Shown: in pieces, positions 1-7,740 of the stretch
Position numbering within the stretch: the first letter of the stretch is position 1
Layout of the letters: every line of letters starts with the position of its first letter
DNA from: Bacteroidales bacterium
GTDB lineage: Bacteria; Bacteroidota; Bacteroidia; Bacteroidales; JAFGHD01
Assembly (NCBI GenBank): GCA_016939365.1
Contig: JAFGHD010000082.1
Span: 1-64,000, forward strand
DNA length: 64,000 nucleotides
Reading direction: 5' to 3'
Notes under the pieces: generated by a model
What the model saw: only the letters and a program-made list of their open reading frames with translations
The model's database searches: none
Told to the model about the DNA's origin: nothing
Position numbers and translations under genes: made by a program

Positions 1-1133
1 AAAGGTGCATTGCCCTCAAGGGTGGTATATACTCCTGAAATGTACCACTGATCGGGCCCGGCATCCGCCTGCGTGGGGGTATTGAAAAAGACAATCTCCA
101 TATCATCAGATGAATCATGACAAAGCGTGCTGATCGTCCACCTCAGCGTATAGGTTTCGCATGCCATTCCTGTAAAGCTGGTATTTGGATCATGAATATC
201 GACGAAGCTTCCGCCCTGTCCGTTGATAATGCTCCAGGCGCCGTTACCGACAACAGGCGTGTTGGCATTGAGGGTAACCGTTACCGTATTGTCATAATAC
301 TGCTGATCGGGACCGGCATCCGCCGTTGTGGGAGTGGCGTCGAATTCAATCCATACATCGCTTGAGTCAGAACCGCAACTGTTAGAGATAGTCCACAGAA
401 GATTATATACGGTGCATGGCTGACCCGTGAACACAGTGTTCGGATCGTGAATATCTGTAAAAATTCCTCCCGTCCCCGAAATAACCGACCATGTACCTAC
501 TCCGTATTGCGGTGTGTTTGCCCCGAGAATAGCAGACGTGTTGGTGTCACTGAAATACTGGTCGGGACCTGCCCAGGCCTGAGTCGGCATGGGGGTACAG
601 CTTCCGCAGTTCTCATACCAGTTGACGCCGTTGAAATAGTTGATACAGTTCGTTGTACTGTTATATATCTGCGAGCCTGCCTGCGGGGATTGCAAACTGT
701 CGCGCCCGGCAGTTGTCATGACCGGCATCTGCTCGCTGGTAACCGCATGGTTGGCGTAGGGTACGGAGAGCAACTGCGCTGTTCCCATATACACATAATT
801 CGTACCCCCTGTGCCGTCCACCTCCGTTTTCATATAATGACTCCTGAATCCCCACAGGATATCAGTAAAGCTACCCGATACTACCGCGCCGGTGCCAATT
901 TCCACATCGACGAGGCCATAAGCATTCGTTACAGCGGTATGGGTTTCGCAATACACGGAACCGCCTGCCATACTGTCCTGTAAAATAGTGATTCTCATGC
1001 CGATGTTTTGGTTCGGGATCACTTCCCCCGAGGCATCGCGTACCACAGCCTGGTATTTAAAACTCCGGGGGGTTTGGGCAGTAATTGACATGATGATCAT
1101 TACTGCGAGCACTGATAGGGTAGCTTTTTTCAT
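1..1133 (-). CDS. Secreted protein with tandem 85-residue beta-sandwich repeats (3' part outside window)
   Basis: The reading frame is open from an ATG at 1131-1133 (minus strand) to the window edge, so at least 377 residues are present and the C-terminus is missing. The protein starts with a short basic stretch and a hydrophobic signal peptide ending near TAQ. About 170 residues follow that resemble the N-terminus of many exported Bacteroidota proteins (FKYQAVVRDASG, then SVPYANHA). Then come tandem repeats, each opening with TxAxAGPDQ and containing GxxWSxIxGxGG and DIHDPNTxFTG. The two complete copies are both exactly 85 residues, and a third begins at the edge. This is typical of PKD-like or gliding-motility-type surface proteins exported by T9SS. 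A C-terminal sorting domain would be expected beyond the window but cannot be seen. The exact role is unknown; a surface or adhesin-like function is inferred from the architecture only. Confidence 0.8.
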   Translation of the reverse strand, partial: MKKATLSVLAVMIIMSITAQTPRSFKYQAVVRDASGEVIPNQNIGMRITILQDSMAGGSVYCETHTAVTNAYGLVDVEIGTGAVVSGSFTDILWGFRSHYMKTEVDGTGGTNYVYMGTAQLLSVPYANHAVTSEQMPVMTTAGRDSLQSPQAGSQIYNSTTNCINYFNGVNWYENCGSCTPMPTQAWAGPDQYFSDTNTSAILGANTPQYGVGTWSVISGTGGIFTDIHDPNTVFTGQPCTVYNLLWTISNSCGSDSSDVWIEFDATPTTADAGPDQQYYDNTVTVTLNANTPVVGNGAWSIINGQGGSFVDIHDPNTSFTGMACETYTLRWTISTLCHDSSDDMEIVFFNTPTQADAGPDQWYISGVYTTLEGNAP

Positions 1134-1537
1134 ATTGCTTGCATATTATGGATTATTGAATGTAAATATACAGGTTTTCTCATTATGTCAGTACGCTGAT
1201 GATATCTCAACAAAGATATGATTTTCTAGCAAAACCTTATCATACCGACGATGGTCCGGCGAGACAGGCGGGTTTGGAAGGCTTTGATCGGCCAGATGGG
1301 CAGGCGGATTTTATAAAGTCGGTAAAGTATAGGGTGAAAAGGCTGTTTACTGTTTATTTGTTGAGCTGTTTATTTGCTTGGGATTTTGTTAGTTAATGGT
1401 CTGCTCCAGACATAGCCCCGATCCGGAAAAATACTTTCTACTTTATGAACTTTACAAACTTTCTACTCTGAAACAGAAGTGTACCCGTTTAGTGAAGGTT
1501 GTTCCGGACAGGCAGCCGGACTGGATCATTCGGCTTC
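1134..1537. other. Intergenic region between NYN gene and secreted repeat protein
   Basis: No convincing gene is present. The segment holds the -7 box at 1211-1218 and a direct repeat of CTGTTTATTTG at 1350-1360 and 1366-1376 (period 16). No clear terminator hairpin with a T-tract was found after the NYN gene. Confidence 0.6.
1211..1218 (-). promoter_or_regulatory. -7 element of the repeat-protein promoter
   Basis: Read on the minus strand this is TATCTTTG, an exact match to the Bacteroidota -7 consensus TAnnTTTG. It lies about 78 bases upstream of the ATG at 1133. No TTTG at the usual -33 distance is seen, so the call rests on the -7 box alone. Confidence 0.4.
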
Positions 1538-2377
1538 CTACACCGGCATCCAGCTTACCATCCGGATGGCTTTGGCTTCCAGGTCGCCGTTACGGCGTTT
1601 GGATTCTGCGATGGTGAACTCGAAAATGTGGTGGTAGCTGGGCATATCGTCCGGGTTGATGTCGGAGGGCAGGTTGCTCAGCCGGAAATAAGCCGTATCA
1701 TAGGGGGATTCGGGGTTTTGGGCGTCGGTGAGCCAGAGGTTGGGTGCCATACGACGGATAAAGCGCATGAACCCGTAATCCTTTCCCTTGAAATAGCAGA
1801 CACCACGGACGATCGATCCAACCTCTCCCCAGGGAATGTCCTTGTCGTCATCATCAACAGGAAGAAGGTTGGGGATGAGGTATCCCGAGATGAACATATC
1901 GGCTTCGCGTTTCAGGTCCCGTGAGACGTTGTTGAACGCCACGATCTCGACACGGCTGCCGCGGTTCTGGACGGCGTTCACCACCCTGACGAAATCGCCG
2001 TCGCCGGTGGCCAGGAGGATACGGTCTAACGACTGGGACTGGAGCAGAATGTCGACCGCCATATCGAGGTCGGCATTGGCCTTGCCGTAGCGTTTGCCCC
2101 CCTCCTCCTCGAACCACTTCAGCTCCTTGACGATCACCTTGTACCCGAAATCCCGCAGGACGGAATGGAACCGGGTGATGTTCCGCTGATATACGTCGTC
2201 TGTCCGGCCCCGCTCCGGATCATAGCTGACGTAGGCGTTCATCCGGTTGATCTGTGCGCCGTCCCTGGCGGCAAACTCCCGCATCACATCGTATTGCATC
2301 TTATTGCCGCCGTTCCAGTACATGTTGCCCACATCCACGAAGATGCCCACCCGCAGCGGCCCGGTAAAATGATCCAT
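1538..2377 (-). CDS. NYN domain protein (LabA/DUF88-like) with C-terminal cold-shock-like fold
   Basis: A 279-residue soluble protein. Residues 8 to about 165 form a NYN/PIN-like nuclease-fold domain: GIFVDVGNMYW carries the first acidic residue, KANADLDMAVDIL the second group, and LLATGDGDFVRVVNAV the conserved ATGDGDF motif. NYN domains bind divalent metal at such acidic clusters and are believed to act on RNA. Residues from about 185 onward (GVCYFKGKDYGFMRF, later AYFRLSNL and FEFTIAESKRRNGDLEAKAI) resemble a cold-shock/OB-fold RNA-binding domain. The combination suggests an RNA-processing or RNA-regulating protein, but the substrate is unknown. The ATG start matches the onset of the NYN domain. 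It stands alone, downstream of tRNA-Lys on the same strand. Confidence 0.82.
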   Translation of the reverse strand: MDHFTGPLRVGIFVDVGNMYWNGGNKMQYDVMREFAARDGAQINRMNAYVSYDPERGRTDDVYQRNITRFHSVLRDFGYKVIVKELKWFEEEGGKRYGKANADLDMAVDILLQSQSLDRILLATGDGDFVRVVNAVQNRGSRVEIVAFNNVSRDLKREADMFISGYLIPNLLPVDDDDKDIPWGEVGSIVRGVCYFKGKDYGFMRFIRRMAPNLWLTDAQNPESPYDTAYFRLSNLPSDINPDDMPSYHHIFEFTIAESKRRNGDLEAKAIRMVSWMPV

Positions 2378-2547
2378 AGTGTTCTTTTGATAAAGGAACG
2401 ATCAAGCAGAGAAATTGTTTTGGCTGCACTTTCCATGTATGATTAACCCGTCCCTGTGACCACGCCAACCTCTCTTGCTCCTTCAATCAGATAATCATAA
2501 TAATCTCTTATGATGTAACCTTATACACATGTTTGCAAGTAAATAAT

Positions 2548-2580
2548 AAAGACCTGCACCGATTACTGATGCAGGTCTTT
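2548..2580 (-). terminator. Rho-independent terminator of tRNA-Lys
   Basis: Perfect 11-bp inverted repeat (AAAGACCTGCA at 2548-2558 and its complement at 2570-2580) with an 11-base loop. On the minus strand it is followed by TTATTATTTA, and it begins 11 bases after the tRNA 3' end. Confidence 0.8.
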
Positions 2581-2590
2581 GTTTCATCAG

Positions 2591-2663
2591 TCTCCCCGGC
2601 AGGACTCGAACCTGCGGCCCGCTGATTAAGAGTCAGCTGCTCTACCAGCTGAGCTACGGAGAG
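2591..2663 (-). tRNA. tRNA-Lys (CTT anticodon)
   Basis: A complete 73-base cloverleaf on the minus strand. The acceptor stem CTCTCCG pairs with CGGGGAG with one T-G wobble. The D-stem is GCTC/GAGC, the anticodon stem GCTGA/TCAGC encloses the loop CTCTTAA with anticodon CTT (Lys, codon AAG), and the T-stem GCAGG/CCTGC encloses TTCGAGT. The discriminator base is A. CCA is not encoded and must be added after transcription. A -7 box lies just upstream and a hairpin terminator just downstream, so this looks like an independent transcription unit. Confidence 0.97.
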
Positions 2664-2673
2664 AAAGCGGGTG

Positions 2674-2681
2674 CAAAAGTA
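2674..2681 (-). promoter_or_regulatory. -7 element for tRNA-Lys
   Basis: TACTTTTG on the minus strand matches TAnnTTTG. It ends 11 bases before the mature tRNA 5' end, which suits a start a few bases upstream of the tRNA. Confidence 0.5.
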
Positions 2682-2704
2682 AAACTTTTTGATTTCATTT
2701 GGGT

Positions 2705-2712
2705 TATCTTTG
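2705..2712 (+). promoter_or_regulatory. -7 element for meaB
   Basis: TATCTTTG matches TAnnTTTG, 21 bases before the meaB ATG. A TTTG at 2688-2691 lies closer than the usual -33 spacing (13 bases), so the upstream element is doubtful. The tRNA-Lys promoter lies back to back on the other strand. Confidence 0.5.
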
Positions 2713-2733
2713 TTTGAAATATTCTGCCTGTCT

Positions 2734-3837
2734 ATGGACAAACCTAAGGATGCTGAGCATCGCGGATCATCCCTGCGGGTGAAAAGAGGTATCGAGTCGC
2801 CTTCCGTGTTGCATCCGGAGGCAGCCGACCAGGTGCGGAAGTCGCGGAAGGAGCTTCTGACGGCAAAGGCTTATACAGATGGCATCCTGTCGGGTGACCG
2901 TACAATTCTGAGCCGTGCCATCACCCTGGTGGAGAGCGCCCTGCCGGCCCACCATGAGTTGGCGCAGGAGATCATAGAATCCTGCCTTCCTCATTCCGGA
3001 AAATCGGTCCGGGTCGGTATCACAGGCGTCCCGGGTGTCGGGAAGAGCACCTTTATCGAGGCGCTGGGAAAGCTCCTCACCGGTATGGGTTACCACCTGG
3101 CGGTACTGGCCGTTGATCCGAGCAGCCGGCGAAGCAAGGGCAGCATCCTGGGCGACAAGACCCGCATGGAAGAGCTGGCCTCCGATCCCAACGCCTTCAT
3201 CCGCCCCTCCCCCTCGGCCGGATCGCTCGGCGGTGTCGCCCGGAAGACAAAGGAGACCATCATCCTCTGTGAGGCCGCAGGATTCGATGTGATCTTCGTG
3301 GAAACGGTCGGGGTCGGCCAGTCTGAAACGGCAGTACACTCCATGGTCGACTTCTTCCTGCTCCTCATGCTGACCGGCGCGGGCGATGAGCTGCAGGGAA
3401 TCAAGCGGGGCATCATGGAGATGGCCGACGCCATCATCATCCACAAGGCCGACGGCGACAACCGGCAGAAAGCCATCATGGCCAGGAAAGAATATGAAAA
3501 CGCCCTCCACCTGCTACCTCCCCCGGAATCAGGCTGGACACCCCGCGCCGGCATCTGCTCCTCAATAAACGGTGAAGGGATTACCGAAGTCTGGGAGATG
3601 ATCACGGAGTACATGTCCCTCACCCGTTCAAACGGCTACCTGGAATCCCACAGAATGGTTCAGGACCGGGATATCCTGATGGATACGATCCGGCAGTCCC
3701 TCAGCGACAGGTTCCTCCAGGATCCCTCAGTCAGGGGAAACCTGCCCGGCGCCGAAGAAGAGATCCGTTCAGGCCGCCTGAGCGCATACCAGGCCGCAAG
3801 AAAACTGATCGACCTGTATTTCACTGATAAAAAATAG
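2734..3837 (+). CDS. meaB: Methylmalonyl-CoA mutase-associated GTPase MeaB (ArgK family)
   Basis: A 367-residue G3E-type P-loop GTPase that protects and reloads the B12-dependent methylmalonyl-CoA mutase. The Walker A motif GVPGVGKST is at residues 98-106. It is followed by VLAVDPSSRRSKGSILGDKTRM and FIRPSPSAGSLGGVARKT, both diagnostic of the MeaB/ArgK family, and by VETVGVGQSE (the G3 region). The family usually has NKAD as its G4 guanine-recognition motif; here it reads HKAD, with His237 replacing Asn. The C-terminal helical region ends at the usual length for the family. I chose the ATG at 2734 over an in-frame upstream TTG because a -7 box lies directly in front of it. The mutase subunits are not in this window, so the partner is inferred from the family. 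Confidence 0.93.
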   Translation: MDKPKDAEHRGSSLRVKRGIESPSVLHPEAADQVRKSRKELLTAKAYTDGILSGDRTILSRAITLVESALPAHHELAQEIIESCLPHSGKSVRVGITGVPGVGKSTFIEALGKLLTGMGYHLAVLAVDPSSRRSKGSILGDKTRMEELASDPNAFIRPSPSAGSLGGVARKTKETIILCEAAGFDVIFVETVGVGQSETAVHSMVDFFLLLMLTGAGDELQGIKRGIMEMADAIIIHKADGDNRQKAIMARKEYENALHLLPPPESGWTPRAGICSSINGEGITEVWEMITEYMSLTRSNGYLESHRMVQDRDILMDTIRQSLSDRFLQDPSVRGNLPGAEEEIRSGRLSAYQAARKLIDLYFTDKK

Positions 3838-3856
3838 AGCTTCCGGCAAAGATAAA

Positions 3857-4700
3857 GCAGCAGAGATCATCCGTTCGTCACCTGAAAAACTTCCGGAGCC
3901 CATCCACCAAATGCTGATTCAATCCATGAAGCAATACATGTTTGTGGGAGGCATGCCCGAATGTGAAGTGACATAGTGTGATACAGGAAGTAAGACAGAG
4001 GTATTCCGTATCCAGTCGGATTTGGTTGAAACCTACCGGCAGGACTTCCCGAAATACGCCTCTTATTCTGATAAAAGGTGTCTGAATCATACCCTCAGCA
4101 CCATTGCAGGAAACGTTGGTCATCAGATCAAATACACAAAACTCTCTGATGAATTTTCCGGTCCGACCAATAAAAAAGCATTTGAATTGCTCCAGATGGC
4201 ACATGTACTTCACAAGGTCAGGGAAGCCTCTCCCGGATCATTGCCACCGGGGGCCAATGCATCAGATCAAAGATTCAAGGCACTGCTTGTGGAACTGGGA
4301 TTCCTGCGGGTGTTTAACAATTTGCCGGCACATATTGAATTCATGAAAAACGACCTTCTGTCCATGTACAATGGCGCCCTGGCTGAGCAATTTGTCGGAC
4401 AGGAAATGGTTTCATCCGGATCGGACCATTTATACTACTGACCTCGGGAAAACAGAAGCAGGTCTGCTGAGGTAGATTACCTTATTACAAAGGATAACCA
4501 GATATTTCCCGTAGAAATCAAGGGTGGTGCGACAGGTAAATTCAGAAGTATGCAACAGATACTCAGGTAGTATCCCCAAATTGAAAAAGGATATGTACGC
4601 TCCAGCGCTCCCTATTCTGAACTTCCGGATCAGAAACTGACATTACTGCCACTGTACTATGCCAACGGATTGCCGGAACAGCAGGCAATCCTTAAGGTTC
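3857..4700 (+). pseudogene. Remnant of an ATPase/DUF4143 protein with three in-frame stops
   Basis: A single reading frame from about 3857 to 4700 continues to read as the C-terminal half of an AAA-type ATPase with a DUF4143 domain: MFVGGMPE, VFRIQSDLVETYRQDFPKYA, the long stretch through YNGALAEQFVGQE, then AEVDYLITKDNQIFPVEIKGG and YPQIEKGYVRSSAPYSELPDQ. It is broken by TAG at 3974-3976, TGA at 4439-4441 (where the family usually has Trp, so TGG to TGA is likely) and TAG at 4568-4570, with no frameshift. The N-terminal P-loop half is absent; the recognisable part starts just after meaB. The intact family are ATPases of uncertain role, common as variable copies in Bacteroidota. This is a decayed, truncated copy and probably not functional. 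Confidence 0.82.
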
Positions 4701-5778
4701 ACTGTTCCCCCGGAATGGTGTCTTTTGCCGGCAGCAACACTGAGAGCAGTATACTTCCCCCGAGGATGATGAGGACAAAGAAAAGAAACACCTGTGTCGG
4801 TATCCTGATGTGAATATCAAATATGATTTCGATCAACTCCGGCAGGATCATCTTCAAGCCGATGCCGGTGAGCAGTATGGCCAGCCCCACCTTGAGGAAC
4901 CGGAAGCGGTGGATCACGCTGGCTACCAGGAAGAAGAGCGCCCTGAGCCCAAGGATGGCAAAAACATTCGAAAAGAAAATGATGTAGGGATCCGTGGTCA
5001 CCGCAAATATGGCCGGGATGGAATCGACGGCAAAGATCACGTCGGAGAACTCGATCACGAGCAATACCAGGAACAAGGGTGTGATCATCCATTTACCCTT
5101 GTGGAGGAAAAAAAATTTCTGTCCAACATATTCGGGATGCAACCTGAACCATTTTGAGGCAAAACGAACCATGGGGTGGCTTCCCGGATCGATCCGGGGA
5201 GGATTGTTACGGTCGAGATACATCTTAATGCCGGTCACGATCAGAAACGCTCCAAAGAGCCACAATATCGGATGAAAATGATTGACCAGTGCGGCGCCTG
5301 CAAAGATGAAGATGAACCTCAGTACCAGCGCACCGAGGATACCCCAGAACAACACGCGTTTGTAGTATTTCTCAGCCGTCCCGAAGGCCATGAAGATCAT
5401 GATCATCACAAAGATGTTGTCAACGGAAAGGGACTTCTCGATCAGGTAGCCGGTCAGGTATTCCAGCGCCAGGTTATTCCGGTACACTGACAGGGCTTCC
5501 TCAAAGGAAAGGCCCTCAATCCGGATGGGATGACCGTAGCGGCCGATCCGGGTACTGATATCATCCAGGGTTTCGATACCGTGAACCCAATGGCCGAAAT
5601 GCAGGATGAAGAAGTAGAAGGCCAGGCCCAAACTGATCCATACAATGGACCAGATCAGCGCTTCCCTGAAAGGGATGATATGGCTTCTCCGGTTGAAGAC
5701 GCCCAGGTCGAGCAAAAGCACAAGCAGTATGAATACCAGAAAAGCACTGAAGAAAATGAATTCCGTGATGTTCATGAA
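4699..5778 (-). CDS. TerC/Alx-family integral membrane protein
   Basis: A 359-residue polytopic membrane protein of the TerC family, whose members export manganese or other divalent metal ions, or help load exported metalloproteins. Around eight or nine hydrophobic segments are visible. The family's acidic membrane motifs are present: LDLGVFN in the first segment, LSVDNIFVM mid-protein, and EFSDVIFAVDSIPAIFAVT in the second half. The insertion with YGHPIRIEGLSFEEALSVYRN after the second segment and EKYYKRVLFWGILGALVLR are typical of TerC proteins. I start at the second ATG, since MNITEFIFF begins directly at the first membrane segment. Its 3' end touches the pseudogene remnant. Tellurite resistance should not be assumed from the family name. 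Confidence 0.88.
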   Translation of the reverse strand, partial: FMNITEFIFFSAFLVFILLVLLLDLGVFNRRSHIIPFREALIWSIVWISLGLAFYFFILHFGHWVHGIETLDDISTRIGRYGHPIRIEGLSFEEALSVYRNNLALEYLTGYLIEKSLSVDNIFVMIMIFMAFGTAEKYYKRVLFWGILGALVLRFIFIFAGAALVNHFHPILWLFGAFLIVTGIKMYLDRNNPPRIDPGSHPMVRFASKWFRLHPEYVGQKFFFLHKGKWMITPLFLVLLVIEFSDVIFAVDSIPAIFAVTTDPYIIFFSNVFAILGLRALFFLVASVIHRFRFLKVGLAILLTGIGLKMILPELIEIIFDIHIRIPTQVFLFFVLIILGGSILLSVLLPAKDTIPGEQ

Positions 5779-5895
5779 AGGCCGGATGTGCGGCAAAATT
5801 ACATAAGTGTATGCAATGGGATCATTCCTTGTTAAAAATTTCCTGCATTAATCCGGGCTGCTGAATTTGTTATAAGTTTGTGAGCCCTTACGGGG

Positions 5896-5903
5896 TATTT
5901 TTG
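5896..5903 (+). promoter_or_regulatory. -7 element for glnA
   Basis: TATTTTTG matches TAnnTTTG, with its end 17 bases before the glnA ATG. The nearest upstream TTTG (5877-5880) leaves 15 bases, shorter than usual, so the -33 part is uncertain. Confidence 0.45.
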
Positions 5904-5920
5904 CATAAACTGTCTTCAGA

Positions 5921-7426
5921 ATGAATCATTCCACGGAGATGAATCCCAACCGGCTGGTACAGTACCTGAACAAACCGCCGGAAGATTTTACACGGAACGA
6001 CCTGATCAGATACATACAGGATCACGACATTGAAATGCTCAATTTCAGGTACTGCGGATGGGATGGCCGCCTGAAGACATTGAATTTCGTCATCAACAGC
6101 AAAAAACACCTGGAATCGGTCCTCACGAACGGGGAACGGGTCGACGGCTCGAGCCTGTTTTCATTTATCGAAGCGGGATCCAGCGATCTCTATGTGATCC
6201 CGAGGTACCGGACCGCCTTTGTAAATCCCTTTTCAAAGGTACCCACACTGGATATACTATGTTCTTATTACAACAAGGATGGTGAACCCCTGGCAAGCTC
6301 ACCGGAGAACATCCTGAAGAAAGCCCACCATGTGCTGAAGGAAAGGACGGGATTATCCATGGAAGCCATGGGGGAGCTCGAGTATTATGTGATCTCTGAT
6401 AAGCAGGGCCTTTTCCAGGCCACAGATCAGAAGGGGTACCACGAGGCCGAGCCCTTTTCCAAATGGGGTGATTTCAGGCGGAAGGCCATGCTGGCCATCG
6501 CCCAGTCGGGCGGCCTGATCAAATACGGACACTCAGAGGTAGGCAACTTCAGCGTGGACGAACTGGAATACGAGCAGAATGAGATCGAGTTCCTGCCCAC
6601 ACGTATCGAGGACGCCGCCGATCAGCTGCTCATTGCCAAATGGATCATCCGGACACTGGCATTCCGTAAAGGGCTGACGGTGACCTTCGCACCCAAGATC
6701 ACCACAGGCAAGGCAGGCAGCGGGCTCCACGTCCATGCCAAACTCACCGGACCCGATGGTTCGAACATCATGATGAAAGGGGGCAAGCTGAGCGATGAAG
6801 CCCGGAAAATGATCGCCGGAATGCTGGACCTCTCACCTTCTCTCACCGCATTCGGAAACATCATCCCCACCTCCTACTTCAGGCTGGTACCTCACCAGGA
6901 AGCTCCGACCAATATCTGCTGGGGCGACCGAAACCGCTCCGTGCTGGTCCGCGTACCGCTCGGATGGTCCGGGAAAACCCGGATGTCAAGTGATGCCAAC
7001 CCGCTGGAACCCGAAACAAGGGAACCCGATGGCATCCGCCAGACCATAGAATTCAGAAGCCCCGACGGTTCTGCAGATGTCTATCTCCTGATGGCCGGAC
7101 TGACCGTCGCCACAAGGCACGGACTGGAAATGAAAAACGCTCTCCGTCTGGCTGAAGAAACCTACGTCGACGTCGACATCTTCAGGGAAAACAATCATGA
7201 AAAGGTGAAAAAGCTGAAACATCTGCCCTCTTCATGCTGGGAATCAGCAGACTCCCTTCAGCAACAAAAGGATTACTACCTGAAATACGACGTCTTCACC
7301 GAAGGAACCCTCGACGGAATTATTAAGTACCTCAAAGGATTCAATGATAGAAACCTGCGCGGAGAGATCCAGGGAAAACCCGAAAAGATCATGGAACTGG
7401 TCAGAAATTTTTTCAACTGCGGCTAA
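5921..7426 (+). CDS. glnA: Glutamine synthetase (type I-like)
   Basis: A 501-residue glutamine synthetase, which makes glutamine from glutamate, ammonia and ATP. The N-terminal beta-grasp domain contains FRYCGWDGRLKTLNF and VDGSSLFSFIEAGSSDLYV. The catalytic barrel has ELEYYVI (metal Glu), GHSEVGNFSVDELEYEQNEIEF (metal and glutamate binding), SGLHVHAKL (the His that orders ammonia and ATP sites), NIIPTSYFRLVPHQEAP and NRSVLVRVP (Arg-rich nucleotide site), and IEFRSPDGSADVYLLMAGL (catalytic C-terminal barrel). It is about 30 residues longer than classical GlnA. No clear Tyr adenylylation motif of the enterobacterial type was recognised, so regulation is probably different. A TAnnTTTG box precedes it. 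No nitrogen-regulation genes adjoin it. Confidence 0.92.
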   Translation: MNHSTEMNPNRLVQYLNKPPEDFTRNDLIRYIQDHDIEMLNFRYCGWDGRLKTLNFVINSKKHLESVLTNGERVDGSSLFSFIEAGSSDLYVIPRYRTAFVNPFSKVPTLDILCSYYNKDGEPLASSPENILKKAHHVLKERTGLSMEAMGELEYYVISDKQGLFQATDQKGYHEAEPFSKWGDFRRKAMLAIAQSGGLIKYGHSEVGNFSVDELEYEQNEIEFLPTRIEDAADQLLIAKWIIRTLAFRKGLTVTFAPKITTGKAGSGLHVHAKLTGPDGSNIMMKGGKLSDEARKMIAGMLDLSPSLTAFGNIIPTSYFRLVPHQEAPTNICWGDRNRSVLVRVPLGWSGKTRMSSDANPLEPETREPDGIRQTIEFRSPDGSADVYLLMAGLTVATRHGLEMKNALRLAEETYVDVDIFRENNHEKVKKLKHLPSSCWESADSLQQQKDYYLKYDVFTEGTLDGIIKYLKGFNDRNLRGEIQGKPEKIMELVRNFFNCG

Positions 7427-7505
7427 CCATTTCCCATATTTCACGGTGCCGGTTTTTGAAATCCCTCCACTTCATTCATCCTGATCATTCAATAGCATGT
7501 CATTA

Positions 7506-7521
7506 TGGCACTTATTGTGCA
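7506..7521 (+). promoter_or_regulatory. Sigma-54-like -24/-12 promoter
   Basis: TGGCAC, five bases, GTGCA: this fits the consensus TGGCAC-N5-TTGCW with one mismatch (G for T) and the correct spacing of the invariant GG and GC doublets. The predicted start is near 7532. A sigma-54 activator gene at 53.7 kb shows that the organism uses this sigma factor. A chance match in AT-rich DNA cannot be excluded. Confidence 0.45.
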
Positions 7522-7726
7522 ATCTTAAGTGTCATTTTGTCATCATTATTCTGATTTATTGCAGGCCTGAATGATATCCCAAACCCCGAAAATCATATGG
7601 TTTTCACCTCCATTGTATTGATTGTCTTCTTTTTATCCCTGACTAACCAGAAGGCATCCCCATTCAGTCAAAACGGTATTGAACCTATGGAACAGAATTT
7701 GACTGACCAGTAAAAAACAAACCAAA

Positions 7727-7732
7727 AGGAGG
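7727..7732 (+). promoter_or_regulatory. Strong Shine-Dalgarno of hsp20
   Basis: AGGAGG ends eight bases before the ATG at 7741. Near-perfect Shine-Dalgarno sites are uncommon in Bacteroidota, whose translation starts are usually A-rich and SD-poor, so this gene may be unusually highly translated. Confidence 0.6.
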
Positions 7733-7740
7733 AACAAAAA

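Larger units (their letters stand above)
7427..7740 (+). other. Intergenic region before the small heat-shock gene
   Basis: A 314-base stretch with no credible gene and lower GC than its neighbours. It holds a sigma-54-like site at 7506-7521 and a strong Shine-Dalgarno at its 3' end. If transcription starts near 7532, the hsp20 leader would be about 200 bases long. Confidence 0.55.

Noticed and set aside
1499..1924. A 141-residue plus-strand frame over the NYN gene
   Set aside because: Opposes a gene with clear NYN motifs and has no recognisable domain.
3090..3623. A 177-residue minus-strand frame inside meaB
   Set aside because: Antisense shadow of a well-conserved GTPase gene, with no motif of its own.
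4022..4441. A 139-residue open frame taken as an intact gene
   Set aside because: It is the longest stop-free piece of a decayed ATPase/DUF4143 gene; recognisable coding continues in the same frame on both sides of the stops.
3857..4700. Stop-codon recoding or readthrough to explain the interrupted frame
   Set aside because: TGA and TAG are used as ordinary stops by neighbouring intact genes, and the P-loop half of the protein is missing, so decay is simpler.
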